Shown: positions 1 to 8,450 of the stretch, one piece after another
How the letters are laid out: each line of letters starts with the position of its first letter
Position numbering within the stretch: the first letter of the stretch is position 1
NCBI GenBank assembly: GCA_036380875.1
Contig: DASVDX010000071.1
Location: forward strand, 4,886-68,885
Source: ZC4RG17 sp036380875
GTDB taxonomy: Bacteria; Actinomycetota; Acidimicrobiia; Spongiisociales; ZC4RG35
Direction: 5' to 3'
DNA length: 64,000 nucleotides
Position numbers and translations under genes: made by a program
The notes under the pieces: generated by a model
The model's input: the letters and a program-made list of their open reading frames with translations, nothing else
Databases searched by the model: none
Told to the model about the DNA's origin: nothing

Positions 1-2
1 GC

Positions 3-971
3 CGCCACAAGGACTTCCACCGCACCGTCGAGGTGCTCATCCCGTTCCTCGTCACCCGCCAGATATTCCTAGGCGCCGGGAAGCTGTCCCAGACCCCCCG
101 CGGCACCGTCTATTCGCTGTCGCAGCGGGCCGAGCACATCTGGGAAGGCGTCTCCTCGGCGACGACGCGGTCGCGACCGATCATCAACACCCGGGACGAG
201 CCCCACGCCGACGCCGAGCGGTTCCGACGCCTCCACGTGATCGCCGGCGACTCGAACATGAGCGAGTACGCCACCTACGTGAAGATCGGGACCGTCGTCG
301 CCCTTCTGCAGATGGTGGAACGGGATGTGGTGTTCCGGGACCTGACCCTCGAGAACCCCATCCGGTCCATCCGGGACATCTCTCACGACCTGACGCTGAA
401 GAAGAAGGTGCGTCTGGCCAACGGTCGGGAGCTCTCCGCTCTCGACATCCAATGGGAGTACCTCGATCGGGCGATGCGTTTTGCCCGCAGCCCCGGTTTC
501 AGCCCTCAGGTCCAGCGCGCCGTTGACATGTGGGAGCACCTGCTCACCGGTCTCGAGAAGGACCCTTTGACTCTCGACAGGGAGGTCGACTGGGTCATCA
601 AGTACAAGGTGCTGGAGCGCTACCGGGACCAGCGAGGACTGTCGATGTCCGATCCGCGGCTGGCGATGCTCGACCTGTCGTATCACGACGTCGACCGCAC
701 CCGGGGCGTCTACAACCTGATGGCGGGCAAGGGACTGGTCGATCGGGTCGTCACGGACGGCGACATCGCCAACGCCGTGCGGAACCCGCCGCAGACCACC
801 CGGGCCCGCCTGCGGGGCGAGTTCATCCGGGTCGCCAAGGCCCGCAAGCGAGACTTCACCGTCGACTGGGTGCATTTGAAGCTCAACGACCAGGCGCAGC
901 GCACGGTGCTGTGCAAGGACCCGTTCAAGTCCCACGACGAACGCGTCGACCGGCTCATCGAATCCCTCTGA
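3..971 (+). CDS. pafA: Pup--protein ligase PafA, C-terminal part
   Basis: This ligase attaches the small protein Pup to lysines of target proteins, marking them for the actinobacterial proteasome. The window opens inside the gene: the frame is open from base 3 and 322 residues remain of a family that is usually about 450-480 long, so the N-terminal ATP-binding part lies outside. Recognisable PafA stretches include LIPFLVTRQIF, the TRSRPIINTRDEPHAD segment and the HVIAGDSNMSEYATYVK segment, all typical of the carboxylate-amine ligase fold shared with Dop. The C-terminal domain is complete. The following pafB and pafC on the same strand match the classical pafABC order. The PafA assignment over Dop rests on this context and the similarity of these blocks. 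Confidence 0.93.
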   Translation, partial: RHKDFHRTVEVLIPFLVTRQIFLGAGKLSQTPRGTVYSLSQRAEHIWEGVSSATTRSRPIINTRDEPHADAERFRRLHVIAGDSNMSEYATYVKIGTVVALLQMVERDVVFRDLTLENPIRSIRDISHDLTLKKKVRLANGRELSALDIQWEYLDRAMRFARSPGFSPQVQRAVDMWEHLLTGLEKDPLTLDREVDWVIKYKVLERYRDQRGLSMSDPRLAMLDLSYHDVDRTRGVYNLMAGKGLVDRVVTDGDIANAVRNPPQTTRARLRGEFIRVAKARKRDFTVDWVHLKLNDQAQRTVLCKDPFKSHDERVDRLIESL

Positions 972-1040
972 CAGTCGAACGAATCTGCCGACTGCCGACT
1001 CATCTCGCAATCGCACGGCGTGGACGTGGTTTCGGGTTGA

Positions 1041-1961
1041 ATGGTCGCGATGCGCAGGGTGATCGAGAGGCTTCTCAACCTCCTCGCCTTCCTCCTCACC
1101 ACCCGCCGGCCGGTGACCGCCGACGAGATCCGCAATCAGGTCGCCGGCTACGGGGGTTCGAGCGACGAGGCCTTCCACCGGATGTTCGAACGCGACAAAG
1201 ATCTGCTGCGGCGGATCGGCATCCCGATCGAACTCACGGACGGAAACGGCTGGGGCCTCGAGGCGGGTTACCTCATCGACCCCGACGCCTATCGTCTGCC
1301 CGATCCGGGCCTCACCGACGAGGAGCGGGCGGCGCTGGCGTTGGCGACCCGGGTGGTGCGCCTCGGAGGCGGCCCCGCCGCACCCGAAGGCCTCCTCAAG
1401 CTCGGTGGATTCGGACCGGGGGAGGGGTCGGAGCCTCTCGGCGCCGACTTGGGCCCAGCCGCCGATCGGCTCGGCGACCTGTTCTCGGCCGTGACCCAGC
1501 GCCGCAAGGTGACATTCACCTACCGGGGCAAGGAGAGACGAGTGGCCCCCTATGGTTTGGCCCACCGCCGTGGGCACTGGTACCTGGTCGGAGGTGTGGA
1601 AGGCGACATCCGTGTGTTCCGGGTCGATCGGATGGAGGGATCGACGGTCGACTCGGAGGCGGGGACATTCACCCGGCCTGAGGGGTTCTCCCTCCGCGCC
1701 GAAATCGACGCCCATCCTTGGGAGGCGGGAAGCGAGGAGCCGATCATCGCCAGGGTGCGGTTCGAGCCCGACATGGCTTGGTGGGCGGCGCGGACGCTCC
1801 AGGTCGAATACGAATCCGGGCCGCTGGAAGTCGAACTGCCGGTCTCGAACGTCGACGCCTTCGTCGGCTGGATCCTCAGCTTCGATGATGCGGCCGTGGT
1901 GGTGTCGCCGCCTGAGCTCCGCGAACAGATCGTCCACCGAGTGGAAGCGGCGATCAGGTGA
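1041..1961 (+). CDS. pafB: WYL-domain transcriptional regulator PafB
   Basis: Predicted DNA-binding regulator of 306 residues. A winged helix-turn-helix occupies about residues 1-65 (RLLNLLAFLLTTRRPVTADEI) and a WYL domain about 150-220, with the signature HWYLVG following the KVTFTYRGK strand. In mycobacteria PafB and PafC act together as activators of the LexA-independent DNA-damage response, despite their proteasome-linked name. The gene ends in a 4-base GTGA overlap with the paralogous pafC, so the two are translationally coupled, fitting a heterodimer. ATG 1050 (MRRVIERLL) is an alternative start that would leave a more usual N terminus; neither start has a clear ribosome binding site. 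Confidence 0.88.
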   Translation: MVAMRRVIERLLNLLAFLLTTRRPVTADEIRNQVAGYGGSSDEAFHRMFERDKDLLRRIGIPIELTDGNGWGLEAGYLIDPDAYRLPDPGLTDEERAALALATRVVRLGGGPAAPEGLLKLGGFGPGEGSEPLGADLGPAADRLGDLFSAVTQRRKVTFTYRGKERRVAPYGLAHRRGHWYLVGGVEGDIRVFRVDRMEGSTVDSEAGTFTRPEGFSLRAEIDAHPWEAGSEEPIIARVRFEPDMAWWAARTLQVEYESGPLEVELPVSNVDAFVGWILSFDDAAVVVSPPELREQIVHRVEAAIR

Positions 1962-2884
1962 GCAACCGCACCGCCTTCCGGCTGACCCGCATCCTCGCCA
2001 TGCTGCCGTGGGTGATCGCCAACCCGGGAGCGACGATCGACGAGGTCTGCGAGCGGTTCGGGTACAAGGACCACGAGGACCTCGCTCGTGACCTCGATGT
2101 CGTGTTCGTCTGCGGGCTCCCCGGCTACGGCCCCGGCGACCTCATGGTCGCCTACATCGACGACGACGAGGTGGTGGTCGATGCCGCCGACTACTTCGGG
2201 CGAGCCCCCCGGCTCACACCGACCGAAGCGCTGTCGATGCTCGCCGCCGGCATGGCCGTGCTGTCGTCTGGACTGGGCAGCCCGGCGTTGGAGTCGGCCG
2301 TCGACAAGCTGGCGTCCACCGTCGCACCCGACACCGACGGCCTCGCTGTGGACGTGCCCGCCGAGCCCGACCTCGTCGGCCCTCTGAGGGAGGCGGCGGC
2401 CTCGCAGCGGGTGGTCGAGATCACCTACACGTCACTGTCCCGGGGAGAGACCACTCGCCGGGCGGTGGAGCCGTGGGTCGTATTCGCCTCCTTGGGAAAC
2501 TGGTACGTCACGGGGTATTGCCGTCTGGCACAGGCAGAGCGGGTGTTCCGGGTCGATCGCATCCGCGATCTGGAGGTCACGGGAGAGACGTTCGACCCGC
2601 CTCCCGAACGCCCCGACCCGGAGGTCCGCTACACGCCTTCCGAAGACGACGTGCGCTGCCGGATCGCCCTCGCCCCGGCTGCCCGCTGGGTTCTCGACTA
2701 CTACCCCGTGGACGTCGTCTCCGATGACGGAGAGGAAGTCGTGATCGAGTTCTCCGCCGCCGACCCCTCTGTGGCGGCACGGCTGCTGCTGCGTCTCGGC
2801 GACCGGGCTCGCCTGCTGGAAGGCGACGAAGTGCGCTCCTCCCTCAGGGATCTGGGGGAGCGGATCCTCGCCCGGTACCGCTGA
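1958..2884 (+). CDS. pafC: WYL-domain transcriptional regulator PafC
   Basis: Second WYL regulator of the pair, 308 residues, starting at GTG inside the stop of pafB (GTGA overlap). It shares the architecture of its neighbour: N-terminal helix-turn-helix (RILAMLPWVIANPGATIDEV) and a central WYL domain with the variant GNWYVTGY in place of the canonical WYL. Family knowledge from mycobacteria suggests it works with PafB, probably sensing a single-stranded nucleic-acid ligand through the WYL domains; that ligand is inference here. It ends about 80 bases before a small zinc-ribbon gene. Confidence 0.87.
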   Translation: MSNRTAFRLTRILAMLPWVIANPGATIDEVCERFGYKDHEDLARDLDVVFVCGLPGYGPGDLMVAYIDDDEVVVDAADYFGRAPRLTPTEALSMLAAGMAVLSSGLGSPALESAVDKLASTVAPDTDGLAVDVPAEPDLVGPLREAAASQRVVEITYTSLSRGETTRRAVEPWVVFASLGNWYVTGYCRLAQAERVFRVDRIRDLEVTGETFDPPPERPDPEVRYTPSEDDVRCRIALAPAARWVLDYYPVDVVSDDGEEVVIEFSAADPSVAARLLLRLGDRARLLEGDEVRSSLRDLGERILARYR

Positions 2885-2893
2885 CCTATCTCG

Positions 2894-2911
2894 CTTCAGT
2901 TCTCTTCAGTT
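2894..2911 (+). repeat. Tandem CTTCAGTT direct repeat upstream of the zinc-ribbon gene
   Basis: CTTCAGTT occurs at 2894-2901 and again at 2904-2911, exactly one DNA turn apart. It lies in the only sizeable gap between pafC and the next gene, 55 bases before its start. Tandem repeats with 10-11 base spacing are typical of OmpR/PhoB-family binding sites, so this could be an operator. No partner regulator is evident nearby. Confidence 0.35.
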
Positions 2912-2966
2912 ATGGGCTGCACCGGTCGATAGATGGTGGACAGCGGAGTGTGGAGTAAACACCAGA

Positions 2967-3257
2967 ATGACCACCATCAAGACGACATGTTCACGATGCG
3001 GCGACGTCCACCTCACTCCCGGCGATATCGCCCTCGAACTCACCTCGTCTACTGACGAGGGCGTCTACACGTTCACGTGCCCTCTGTGTCATGAACACCA
3101 GCGGCGCCCCGCCAACGCTCGTGTCGTGTCGGTCCTGTTGGCGACGGGTGTCGCCTATCGGATGATCGAAGACGGGCCCATCACTGAAGACGAGATCGCC
3201 CGCTTCGCGGCCGCCCTCGACGCCGAGCCCGATCCCTTCCGACTTCTCGCAGGCTGA
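2967..3257 (+). CDS. Small protein with two CxxC pairs (zinc-ribbon-like)
   Basis: Hypothetical protein of 96 residues. Two cysteine pairs, CSRCG near residue 9 and CPLCHEH near residue 39, are spaced like a zinc ribbon. The remaining C-terminal half is acidic and probably helical (ITEDEIARFAAALDAE). No catalytic motif is visible. A GGAG at 2952-2955 could serve as ribosome binding site, although 11 bases from the ATG. It is flanked by the pafBC pair and the Tat genes. The function is unknown; a role as a small regulator or redox or metal protein would be guesswork. Confidence 0.6.
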   Translation: MTTIKTTCSRCGDVHLTPGDIALELTSSTDEGVYTFTCPLCHEHQRRPANARVVSVLLATGVAYRMIEDGPITEDEIARFAAALDAEPDPFRLLAG

Positions 3258-3330
3258 CCTCTTCGAGCATCGATCTCGGCTACTGAACCCTTGCCAGGTC
3301 GCCCGCGGGCTCGGTTGGGCGGGGGATCCC

Positions 3331-3336
3331 TACCAT
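3331..3336 (+). promoter_or_regulatory. -10 element TACCAT for leaderless tatB
   Basis: TACCAT ends 6 bases before the ATG at 3343 with no ribosome binding site between, so the transcript should begin at or next to the start codon. Confidence 0.6.
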
Positions 3337-3342
3337 TAGCTC

Positions 3343-3750
3343 ATGCTTCAGGGCGGCGAGATCATCATCATCCTGCTCGTGGCCCTGGTCGTGCTGGGAC
3401 CACAGCGCCTACCCGAGGTCGCTCGCAAGATCGGGCAATGGTCGGCGGAGCTGCGTCAGGCCGCCCGCGAGCTGCGCAGTGGCCTCGAAAAAGAGGTGGC
3501 CGAGCTGCGCGAGCTCAAACAGGAGATGAGCCAGCCGCTCGAAGACCTGCGCAAAGACCTCGACGAGGTTTCGAAAGAAGTCGACCAGGTGAGCGGCGAA
3601 GTCCGACGTCTGAAGTGGGTCGGACCCGAGCCGAAGTCCGGGCCCACCCCGGCTGACGCCCTCTCCGACCTCGACGAGATCGAAGGCAAGCGGTCGGACG
3701 ACCGGCCGGGGGACGAAACAGAACAGGCCGACGGGGACGAACAGGCGTGA
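3343..3750 (+). CDS. tatB: Twin-arginine translocase subunit TatB
   Basis: Component of the Tat system, which exports folded proteins with twin-arginine signal peptides across the plasma membrane. A single N-terminal membrane helix (residues about 5-21) is followed by the hinge VVLGPQRLPEVARK, which resembles TatB more closely than TatA, then an amphipathic helix and a long charged coiled coil (about residues 35-90) and an acidic, low-complexity tail. At 135 residues it has TatB length. The next gene is tatC, joined by a GTGA overlap. The actinobacterial gene next to tatC is often called tatA, so the A/B label is the uncertain part, not the membership in the family. Confidence 0.82.
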   Translation: MLQGGEIIIILLVALVVLGPQRLPEVARKIGQWSAELRQAARELRSGLEKEVAELRELKQEMSQPLEDLRKDLDEVSKEVDQVSGEVRRLKWVGPEPKSGPTPADALSDLDEIEGKRSDDRPGDETEQADGDEQA

Positions 3751-4460
3751 AGCCAGACGAGGCTCGTCCCATCCTGGACCACCTCGAAGAACTGAGGTGG
3801 CGGGTCGTCAAAGCCGGTGCGGCGGTGCTCGTGGCCGCCGTCATCGCCTTCTTCTTCGCCGACCAGCTCCGTCACCTGCTCGAGCTGCCGTTCCACCGCG
3901 CCCAGCCGGACAGCCAGTTCCAGGTCATCACCCCCGCCGAGCAATGGGGTGTGCTCATGAGGATCGCCTTCTTCGGCGGCCTCGTCCTGGCCAGCCCGGT
4001 CGTGTTGTATCAGACCTGGGCGTTCATCAACCCGGCCTTGACCCAGAAGGAGCGACGGTGGGCCGTGCCGCTGGTCGCCACCATGGTCCTGCTGTTCTGT
4101 GCCGGGCTGGTCTTCGGGTACTGGGTCTTGCCGCGAGGGCTGGCGTTCCTCCTCGACATCTTCCCCGACGTGCGCAACGACCTGCGGCTGTCGGACTACT
4201 ACTCGTTCGTCCTTCGATTCCTCTTCGCGTTCGGGTGCTCGTTCCTATACCCCGTGTTCGTGTTCGCCGCCGCCGCGGCGGAACTCGTCACCTCAGAGCA
4301 GCTCGCCAAAGGCCGGCGTTGGGCGGTGCTGGTCGTCGTGATTGCGGCAGCGGTCATCACCCCCACTGGCGACGCCCTCACCCTGGGCCTGCTCGCCGGC
4401 CCTCTCTATCTGATGTATGAGATCACCTACTGGGTGGTACGCCTGATCCTCCGCAAGTGA
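3747..4460 (+). CDS. tatC: Twin-arginine translocase subunit TatC
   Basis: Polytopic core subunit of the Tat translocase, which with TatB recognises twin-arginine signal peptides. The 237 residues start with the conserved cytoplasmic helix (ILDHLEELRWRVVK, where TatC usually has HLxELRxR) and contain about six membrane segments; the conserved P48-like loop motif appears in FHRAQPDSQFQVITPAEQW. The gene starts at GTG in the stop of tatB and ends in the start of the helicase (GTGA), so tatB-tatC-helY form one coupled unit, the same order as in mycobacteria. Confidence 0.93.
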   Translation: MKPDEARPILDHLEELRWRVVKAGAAVLVAAVIAFFFADQLRHLLELPFHRAQPDSQFQVITPAEQWGVLMRIAFFGGLVLASPVVLYQTWAFINPALTQKERRWAVPLVATMVLLFCAGLVFGYWVLPRGLAFLLDIFPDVRNDLRLSDYYSFVLRFLFAFGCSFLYPVFVFAAAAAELVTSEQLAKGRRWAVLVVVIAAAVITPTGDALTLGLLAGPLYLMYEITYWVVRLILRK

Positions 4461-6991
4461 CCGTCGAATCCTTCTTCCGGGACCTGCCCTTCACTCCGGA
4501 CCCGTTCCAGGTGGAGGCCGCCGAATCGATCGCCTCGGGGCGGTCGGTCGTGGTCACCGCGCCCACCGGGGCCGGGAAGACCCTGGTCGCGGAAGTGGCC
4601 GTGCACCTGGCCCTGGAACGCGGGCGGCGGGCCTTCTACACGACTCCGATCAAGGCCCTGTCCAACCAGAAATACGGAGACCTCGTCGACCAGTACGGCC
4701 CGCATCGTGTCGGCCTCCTCACCGGCGACAACGTGATCAACGGGTCCGCCGACGTCGTCGTCATGACCACCGAGGTGCTCAGAAACATGATCTACGCCGA
4801 CGCTCCCAGCCTCGACGACGTCGGCGTCGTGATCCTCGACGAAGTCCATTACCTCCAGGACCCGTTCCGCGGGGCTGTGTGGGAGGAGGTGATCATCCAC
4901 GCCCCGCGCCACATCCAGATGGTCGCCCTGTCGGCGACGATCGCCAACGCTGTGGAGTTCTCCGAATGGATCGAATCGCGGCGCGGCCCGACCGACCTGG
5001 TCGTCGCCGACGAACGGCCGGTCCCGCTCGAAGGCCTCTACATGATCAAGGACCGGTACAGCCAGGAGATCTTCCTCCTCCCGACCTTCGTCGAACGGGA
5101 GGGGCGGCGCCGTTCCAACCCGCGGATCAGACGCATGCTCAGCCTCGACCGTGGGAGGGCGCGACGGTTCACGACTCCTCGCCGCCCCGAGGTGATCGAG
5201 GCGCTGTGGGAGGCGGACATGCTGCCCGCCCTGTACTTCATCTTCTCCCGGGCGGGCTGCGACGCCGCCGCGCTGTCGATCCTCGAGTGGGGGATCCGGC
5301 TGACGACCCCTGACCAACGCGAGGAGATCCGGCGCATCGCCGAAGAACGGACCGCCCACCTGTCGGATGCCGATCTGGCAGTCCTCGGATGGGACCGCTG
5401 GATCGCCGGGCTCGAGGCCGGGGTGGCCGCCCATCACGCCGGGATGGTGCCGGCGTTCAAGGAGACGGTGGAGGAGTTGTTCGCCAAGGGCTACCTGGGA
5501 GTGGTCTTCGCCACCGAGACTCTCGCCCTCGGCATCAACATGCCCGCCCGTACCGTCGTCCTGGAGAGTCTCACCAAGTTCACCGGCGAGACCCACGAGA
5601 TGATGCAGGCGGGCGACTACACCCAGCTCACCGGTCGGGCGGGACGGCGTGGCATCGACGACGTGGGCTACGGTGTCGTCCTCCACTCCCGCTACGTCCC
5701 GTTCGAGGAGGTGACCGAGATCGCCGCCGCCGGCAGCCATCCGCTGCTCTCGAGCTTCCGGCCGACCTACAACATGGCGGCCAACCTGGTGGCGAACTAC
5801 GACGAACGTCGCGCCGTCGAGCTGCTCGAAGCATCGTTCGGCCAGTTCCAGCGACACGGCGATGTCAGCGAGACCGTGCATCGCCTGGAGACGCTCGAGC
5901 GTCGTTTGACGGAGGAACGCAAGAAGGCCGACTGCGAGCTCGGGTCGGTGGCCGAATACGCCGAGCTTCTCCAGGGAGGAGGAGGCGATGGCCAGCGCGG
6001 TCTGACGGGGTCGCTCCGGCCCGGGGACGTCATCGACGTCCCGTCGGGACCCCGGGCCGGCCGGTACGCCGTTCTCAAGCTGCTGCACCGTCCCGAAGGA
6101 AAGCCCCGGCTTCTCGTGCTCGGCACATCCGGGCGAGTTTCCACGATCGGCTCCCGGGACGTGGTCGCAGGATCCCGCCGGGCCGGGACCATCGAGCTCC
6201 CGACACCTTTCCGTCCTCGGGACCGCCGTTTCCGTCAGGACGCCCTCCGCTCCCTACGCCGGGTTCCCACCGCCACCAAACGCCGGCGGGGCGATGTCGC
6301 CGACCAGCCCCGCCACCCCGTCGCCGCCTGCCCCGACGCCGAGGAGCACGTGAAATGGCACCGCCGTGCCCAGCGCACCGAGCGCCGCATCGCCCAGCTC
6401 CGGGAGCACCTGCGTCACCAGGGCCACGGGCTCGTCGGTGAGTTCGAGGCGATCCGCACACTCCTCGCTCACTGGGACTATCTGAGTGAGTGGAAGCTGA
6501 CACCCCGGGGGGAGCGTCTGAGGTTCATCTACAACGAGCTCGACTTGCTGCTCTGTGAGGCGACCGAGCGCGGGCTGCTGTGGGGCATGGACGCCCGGGA
6601 GCTGGCCGCCTTCTGCTCCACCTTCGTCTACGAGCCGCGGCGCGAGGAGAGCGGCGTGCCGGCGTGGCCGACCGCCCTCCTCGCCGAGCGCTGGGAGGCC
6701 CTCGAGGATCTGTGGAAGGAACTGGTCGACGCCGAGCGGGAGCTTCGTCTTCCGCTCACCCGGCATCCCGACCCGGGTGTCGCCCGGGCGGTCTACGACT
6801 GGGCCGCGGGGGCAGAGTTCGAGGACCTGCCGGATCGCTCGATGGCGCCGGGGGACTTCGTGCGGGTCACGCGCCAGCTGGTCGATCTGATACGCCAACT
6901 GCGAGAAGCCGTGCCAGAGATCGCCGATGTGGCCAGCGAGGCGCTGCGCAGCATCGATAGGGGGGTCGTCGCCGCTCAGGGCGTCGCCTGA
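4457..6991 (+). CDS. helY: Ski2/Mtr4-type DEVH helicase HelY
   Basis: Superfamily 2 RNA helicase of 844 residues, related to eukaryotic Ski2/Mtr4 and mycobacterial HelY. Visible motifs are Walker A APTGAGKT (residues 35-42), a DEVH box (about 128-131), SAT in LSATIAN, and motif VI QLTGRAGRRG (about 390-399). The C-terminal half after residue 470 contains a helical region and the DSHCT-like end (MDARELAAFCSTFVYEPRREE). The presumed role is unwinding structured RNA during turnover; the substrate is inference. It starts by GTGA overlap with tatC, and its TGA overlaps the next ATG by one base. Confidence 0.92.
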   Translation: MTVESFFRDLPFTPDPFQVEAAESIASGRSVVVTAPTGAGKTLVAEVAVHLALERGRRAFYTTPIKALSNQKYGDLVDQYGPHRVGLLTGDNVINGSADVVVMTTEVLRNMIYADAPSLDDVGVVILDEVHYLQDPFRGAVWEEVIIHAPRHIQMVALSATIANAVEFSEWIESRRGPTDLVVADERPVPLEGLYMIKDRYSQEIFLLPTFVEREGRRRSNPRIRRMLSLDRGRARRFTTPRRPEVIEALWEADMLPALYFIFSRAGCDAAALSILEWGIRLTTPDQREEIRRIAEERTAHLSDADLAVLGWDRWIAGLEAGVAAHHAGMVPAFKETVEELFAKGYLGVVFATETLALGINMPARTVVLESLTKFTGETHEMMQAGDYTQLTGRAGRRGIDDVGYGVVLHSRYVPFEEVTEIAAAGSHPLLSSFRPTYNMAANLVANYDERRAVELLEASFGQFQRHGDVSETVHRLETLERRLTEERKKADCELGSVAEYAELLQGGGGDGQRGLTGSLRPGDVIDVPSGPRAGRYAVLKLLHRPEGKPRLLVLGTSGRVSTIGSRDVVAGSRRAGTIELPTPFRPRDRRFRQDALRSLRRVPTATKRRRGDVADQPRHPVAACPDAEEHVKWHRRAQRTERRIAQLREHLRHQGHGLVGEFEAIRTLLAHWDYLSEWKLTPRGERLRFIYNELDLLLCEATERGLLWGMDARELAAFCSTFVYEPRREESGVPAWPTALLAERWEALEDLWKELVDAERELRLPLTRHPDPGVARAVYDWAAGAEFEDLPDRSMAPGDFVRVTRQLVDLIRQLREAVPEIADVASEALRSIDRGVVAAQGVA

Positions 6992-7866
6992 TGGGCTGGG
7001 TCGTGGCCATAAACCCGGCCGCCGGCCCCAAGCCCGTCTCGAGGGAGCGGGTGGCTCGGGCGCTGGCCGAGGCGGGTGTGGAAGCCGACATCGAGGTCCC
7101 TCCCGACTTGGCGAGCATGCGGGCGGTGCTGGTGGCCGCGGCCAACTCCGACCGGCTGGCGATAGTGGGTGGCGACGGGACCGTCAGCCTGGCTGTCGAC
7201 ACGCTGGTGGGTACGGGGAGCGAGCGACTCCCGATCCTCGGCGTATTGCCATCGGGGACCGGGTGCGACCTGCTCCGAACGTTCGGAATCCCCCAGGTGC
7301 TGGAGGAAGCCGCTCATCATCTTCGTGGTGATTCGGTCTATGGGGTCGATGTCGGCGAGTTGAAGGGGTCGTGGGGGACACGACGCTTCGTCAATGTCGG
7401 CGAGGCAGGGATCGGGGCGGCCGCCGTGGAGGTCGCCAACCGACTGCCCCGGCGTCTGGGGGCCAATCGATACATCGTGTCGTTCGGGGTGCGGCTTCCG
7501 GGGTTTCCGGCGACCGACATCCGGCTCGAGACCGACCGGCGCACCATCGAGGGCCGGGCACTGGCGGTCATCTTCGCCAACGCCCAGTTCTTCGCCGGAG
7601 GGTGGAACATCGCCCCCAAGGCGATGCTCGTCGACGGCAAGTTCGACGTGCAGGTGATCGACGTCAAGAAGACCGCCGCTCCGAAGCTCATCCCCAAGGT
7701 GATGCGGGGCCTGCACCTGGGAGAGAAGGGAGTGACCCGGACCAGCTCCTCGTGGTTCCGGCTCGAGACCGCCGATCCGTGGCCGATCGAGGCGGACGGT
7801 GACCCCATCGGGAATACTCCGGTCGAAGGACGTGTTCTCCCCGCAGCTATCCGTTTGAAGATCTGA
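6991..7866 (+). CDS. Diacylglycerol/lipid kinase family protein
   Basis: Predicted soluble lipid kinase of 291 residues of the DgkB/YegS family, which phosphorylates diacylglycerol or related lipids using ATP. The nucleotide-binding signature VGGDGT is at about residues 59-64 and the glycine-rich LPSGTGCDL follows at about 86-94. The C-terminal beta-sandwich domain (EGRALAVIFANAQFFAGGWNIAPKA split around residues 188-212) is also typical. It could recycle lipid intermediates or make a glycolipid precursor; the actual lipid is not readable from sequence. Its stop lies inside the first copy of a 16-base repeat. Confidence 0.85.
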   Translation: MGWVVAINPAAGPKPVSRERVARALAEAGVEADIEVPPDLASMRAVLVAAANSDRLAIVGGDGTVSLAVDTLVGTGSERLPILGVLPSGTGCDLLRTFGIPQVLEEAAHHLRGDSVYGVDVGELKGSWGTRRFVNVGEAGIGAAAVEVANRLPRRLGANRYIVSFGVRLPGFPATDIRLETDRRTIEGRALAVIFANAQFFAGGWNIAPKAMLVDGKFDVQVIDVKKTAAPKLIPKVMRGLHLGEKGVTRTSSSWFRLETADPWPIEADGDPIGNTPVEGRVLPAAIRLKI

Positions 7867-7893
7867 ATGAAGCAAGTCGTTTGAAGATCTGAA
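7852..7893 (+). repeat. Two copies of a 16-base direct repeat
   Basis: CGTTTGAAGATCTGAA lies at 7852-7867 and again at 7878-7893, a 26-base period. The first copy contains the last codons and stop of the lipid kinase; the second is intergenic. This looks like a small tandem duplication that copied the gene end into the leader of the next gene. Confidence 0.8.
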
Positions 7894-7922
7894 CACGAGG
7901 AACTAGAGCGGCGGTGGCGTCC

Positions 7923-7928
7923 TATACT
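7923..7928 (+). promoter_or_regulatory. -10-like TATACT upstream of the DUF4193 gene
   Basis: TATACT lies 36 bases before the ATG at 7965. No convincing -35 box was found at 16-18 bases. The start has a nearby AGAAGGA, so this mRNA would carry a normal short leader. Confidence 0.4.
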
Positions 7929-7964
7929 CGCCGCCGCCCGGATCCCAGGGGGCAGAAGAAGGAC

Positions 7965-8450
7965 ATGACTACCGAAGAGCTCGACGAGTTCGACGAGCAG
8001 GAACCCGAAGAAGATTTCGACGACGTCGACATCGATCTGGCCGATGATGTCGACCTCGAAGAGGACATCGACGAGGACGTCGACGTAGATGTCGATGTCG
8101 ACGTGGATCTAGACGAGGAACTGGACGAGGTCGTCGACGACGACGCGATCGAACCCGCCTTCGAAGACGACTTCGACGAAGACGAGGAAGAGGACGAAGA
8201 AGACGACGAGGAGGCGCTGGACGAACTCGAGGCGGAGGAGCTCGAGCTCCTCGACGAGGAGGTAGAAGACGCGTTGCTCGTCGATGAGGTCGCCGAGCTG
8301 CGTGCCATCCGTCGCGAAGAGCTGACGCTCAACGTCGACGCCCAGGAGCAGCGTCCCGACGAGTTCGTCTGCCAGTCCTGCTTCCTGGTGAAGCGGAGCA
8401 GCCAGCTCGCCAATCGCCGGAAGCTGATCTGCCTCGATTGTGCCTCATGA
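7965..8450 (+). CDS. Highly acidic DUF4193-family protein
   Basis: Protein of 161 residues with two parts. Residues 1 to about 110 are almost entirely Asp, Glu, Val, Leu and Ile, with runs such as DVDVDVDVDLDEELDE. The C-terminal 45 residues carry the DUF4193 signature: DEFVCQSCFLVKRSSQL then ICLDCAS, giving a CxxC...CxxC zinc-binding set. Homologues are widespread in Actinobacteria and uncharacterised. The acidic region is much longer than in the mycobacterial relative I recall. An ATG at 7965 with AGAAGGA upstream is preferred to the GTG at 7914, which would precede the presumed promoter. The glycosyltransferase start overlaps its end by 11 bases. Confidence 0.82.
   Translation: MTTEELDEFDEQEPEEDFDDVDIDLADDVDLEEDIDEDVDVDVDVDVDLDEELDEVVDDDAIEPAFEDDFDEDEEEDEEDDEEALDELEAEELELLDEEVEDALLVDEVAELRAIRREELTLNVDAQEQRPDEFVCQSCFLVKRSSQLANRRKLICLDCAS

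Noticed and set aside
69..1937. 622-residue frame antisense to pafA and pafB
   Set aside because: Shadow of two conserved genes with no own signals.
2894..2911. CRISPR-like repeat
   Set aside because: Only two units, no spacers and no cas genes; the same holds for the 16-base repeat at 7852-7893. No CRISPR array was seen in the window.
4427..6088. 553-residue frame antisense to helY
   Set aside because: The helicase on the other strand has every motif; this is an antisense shadow.
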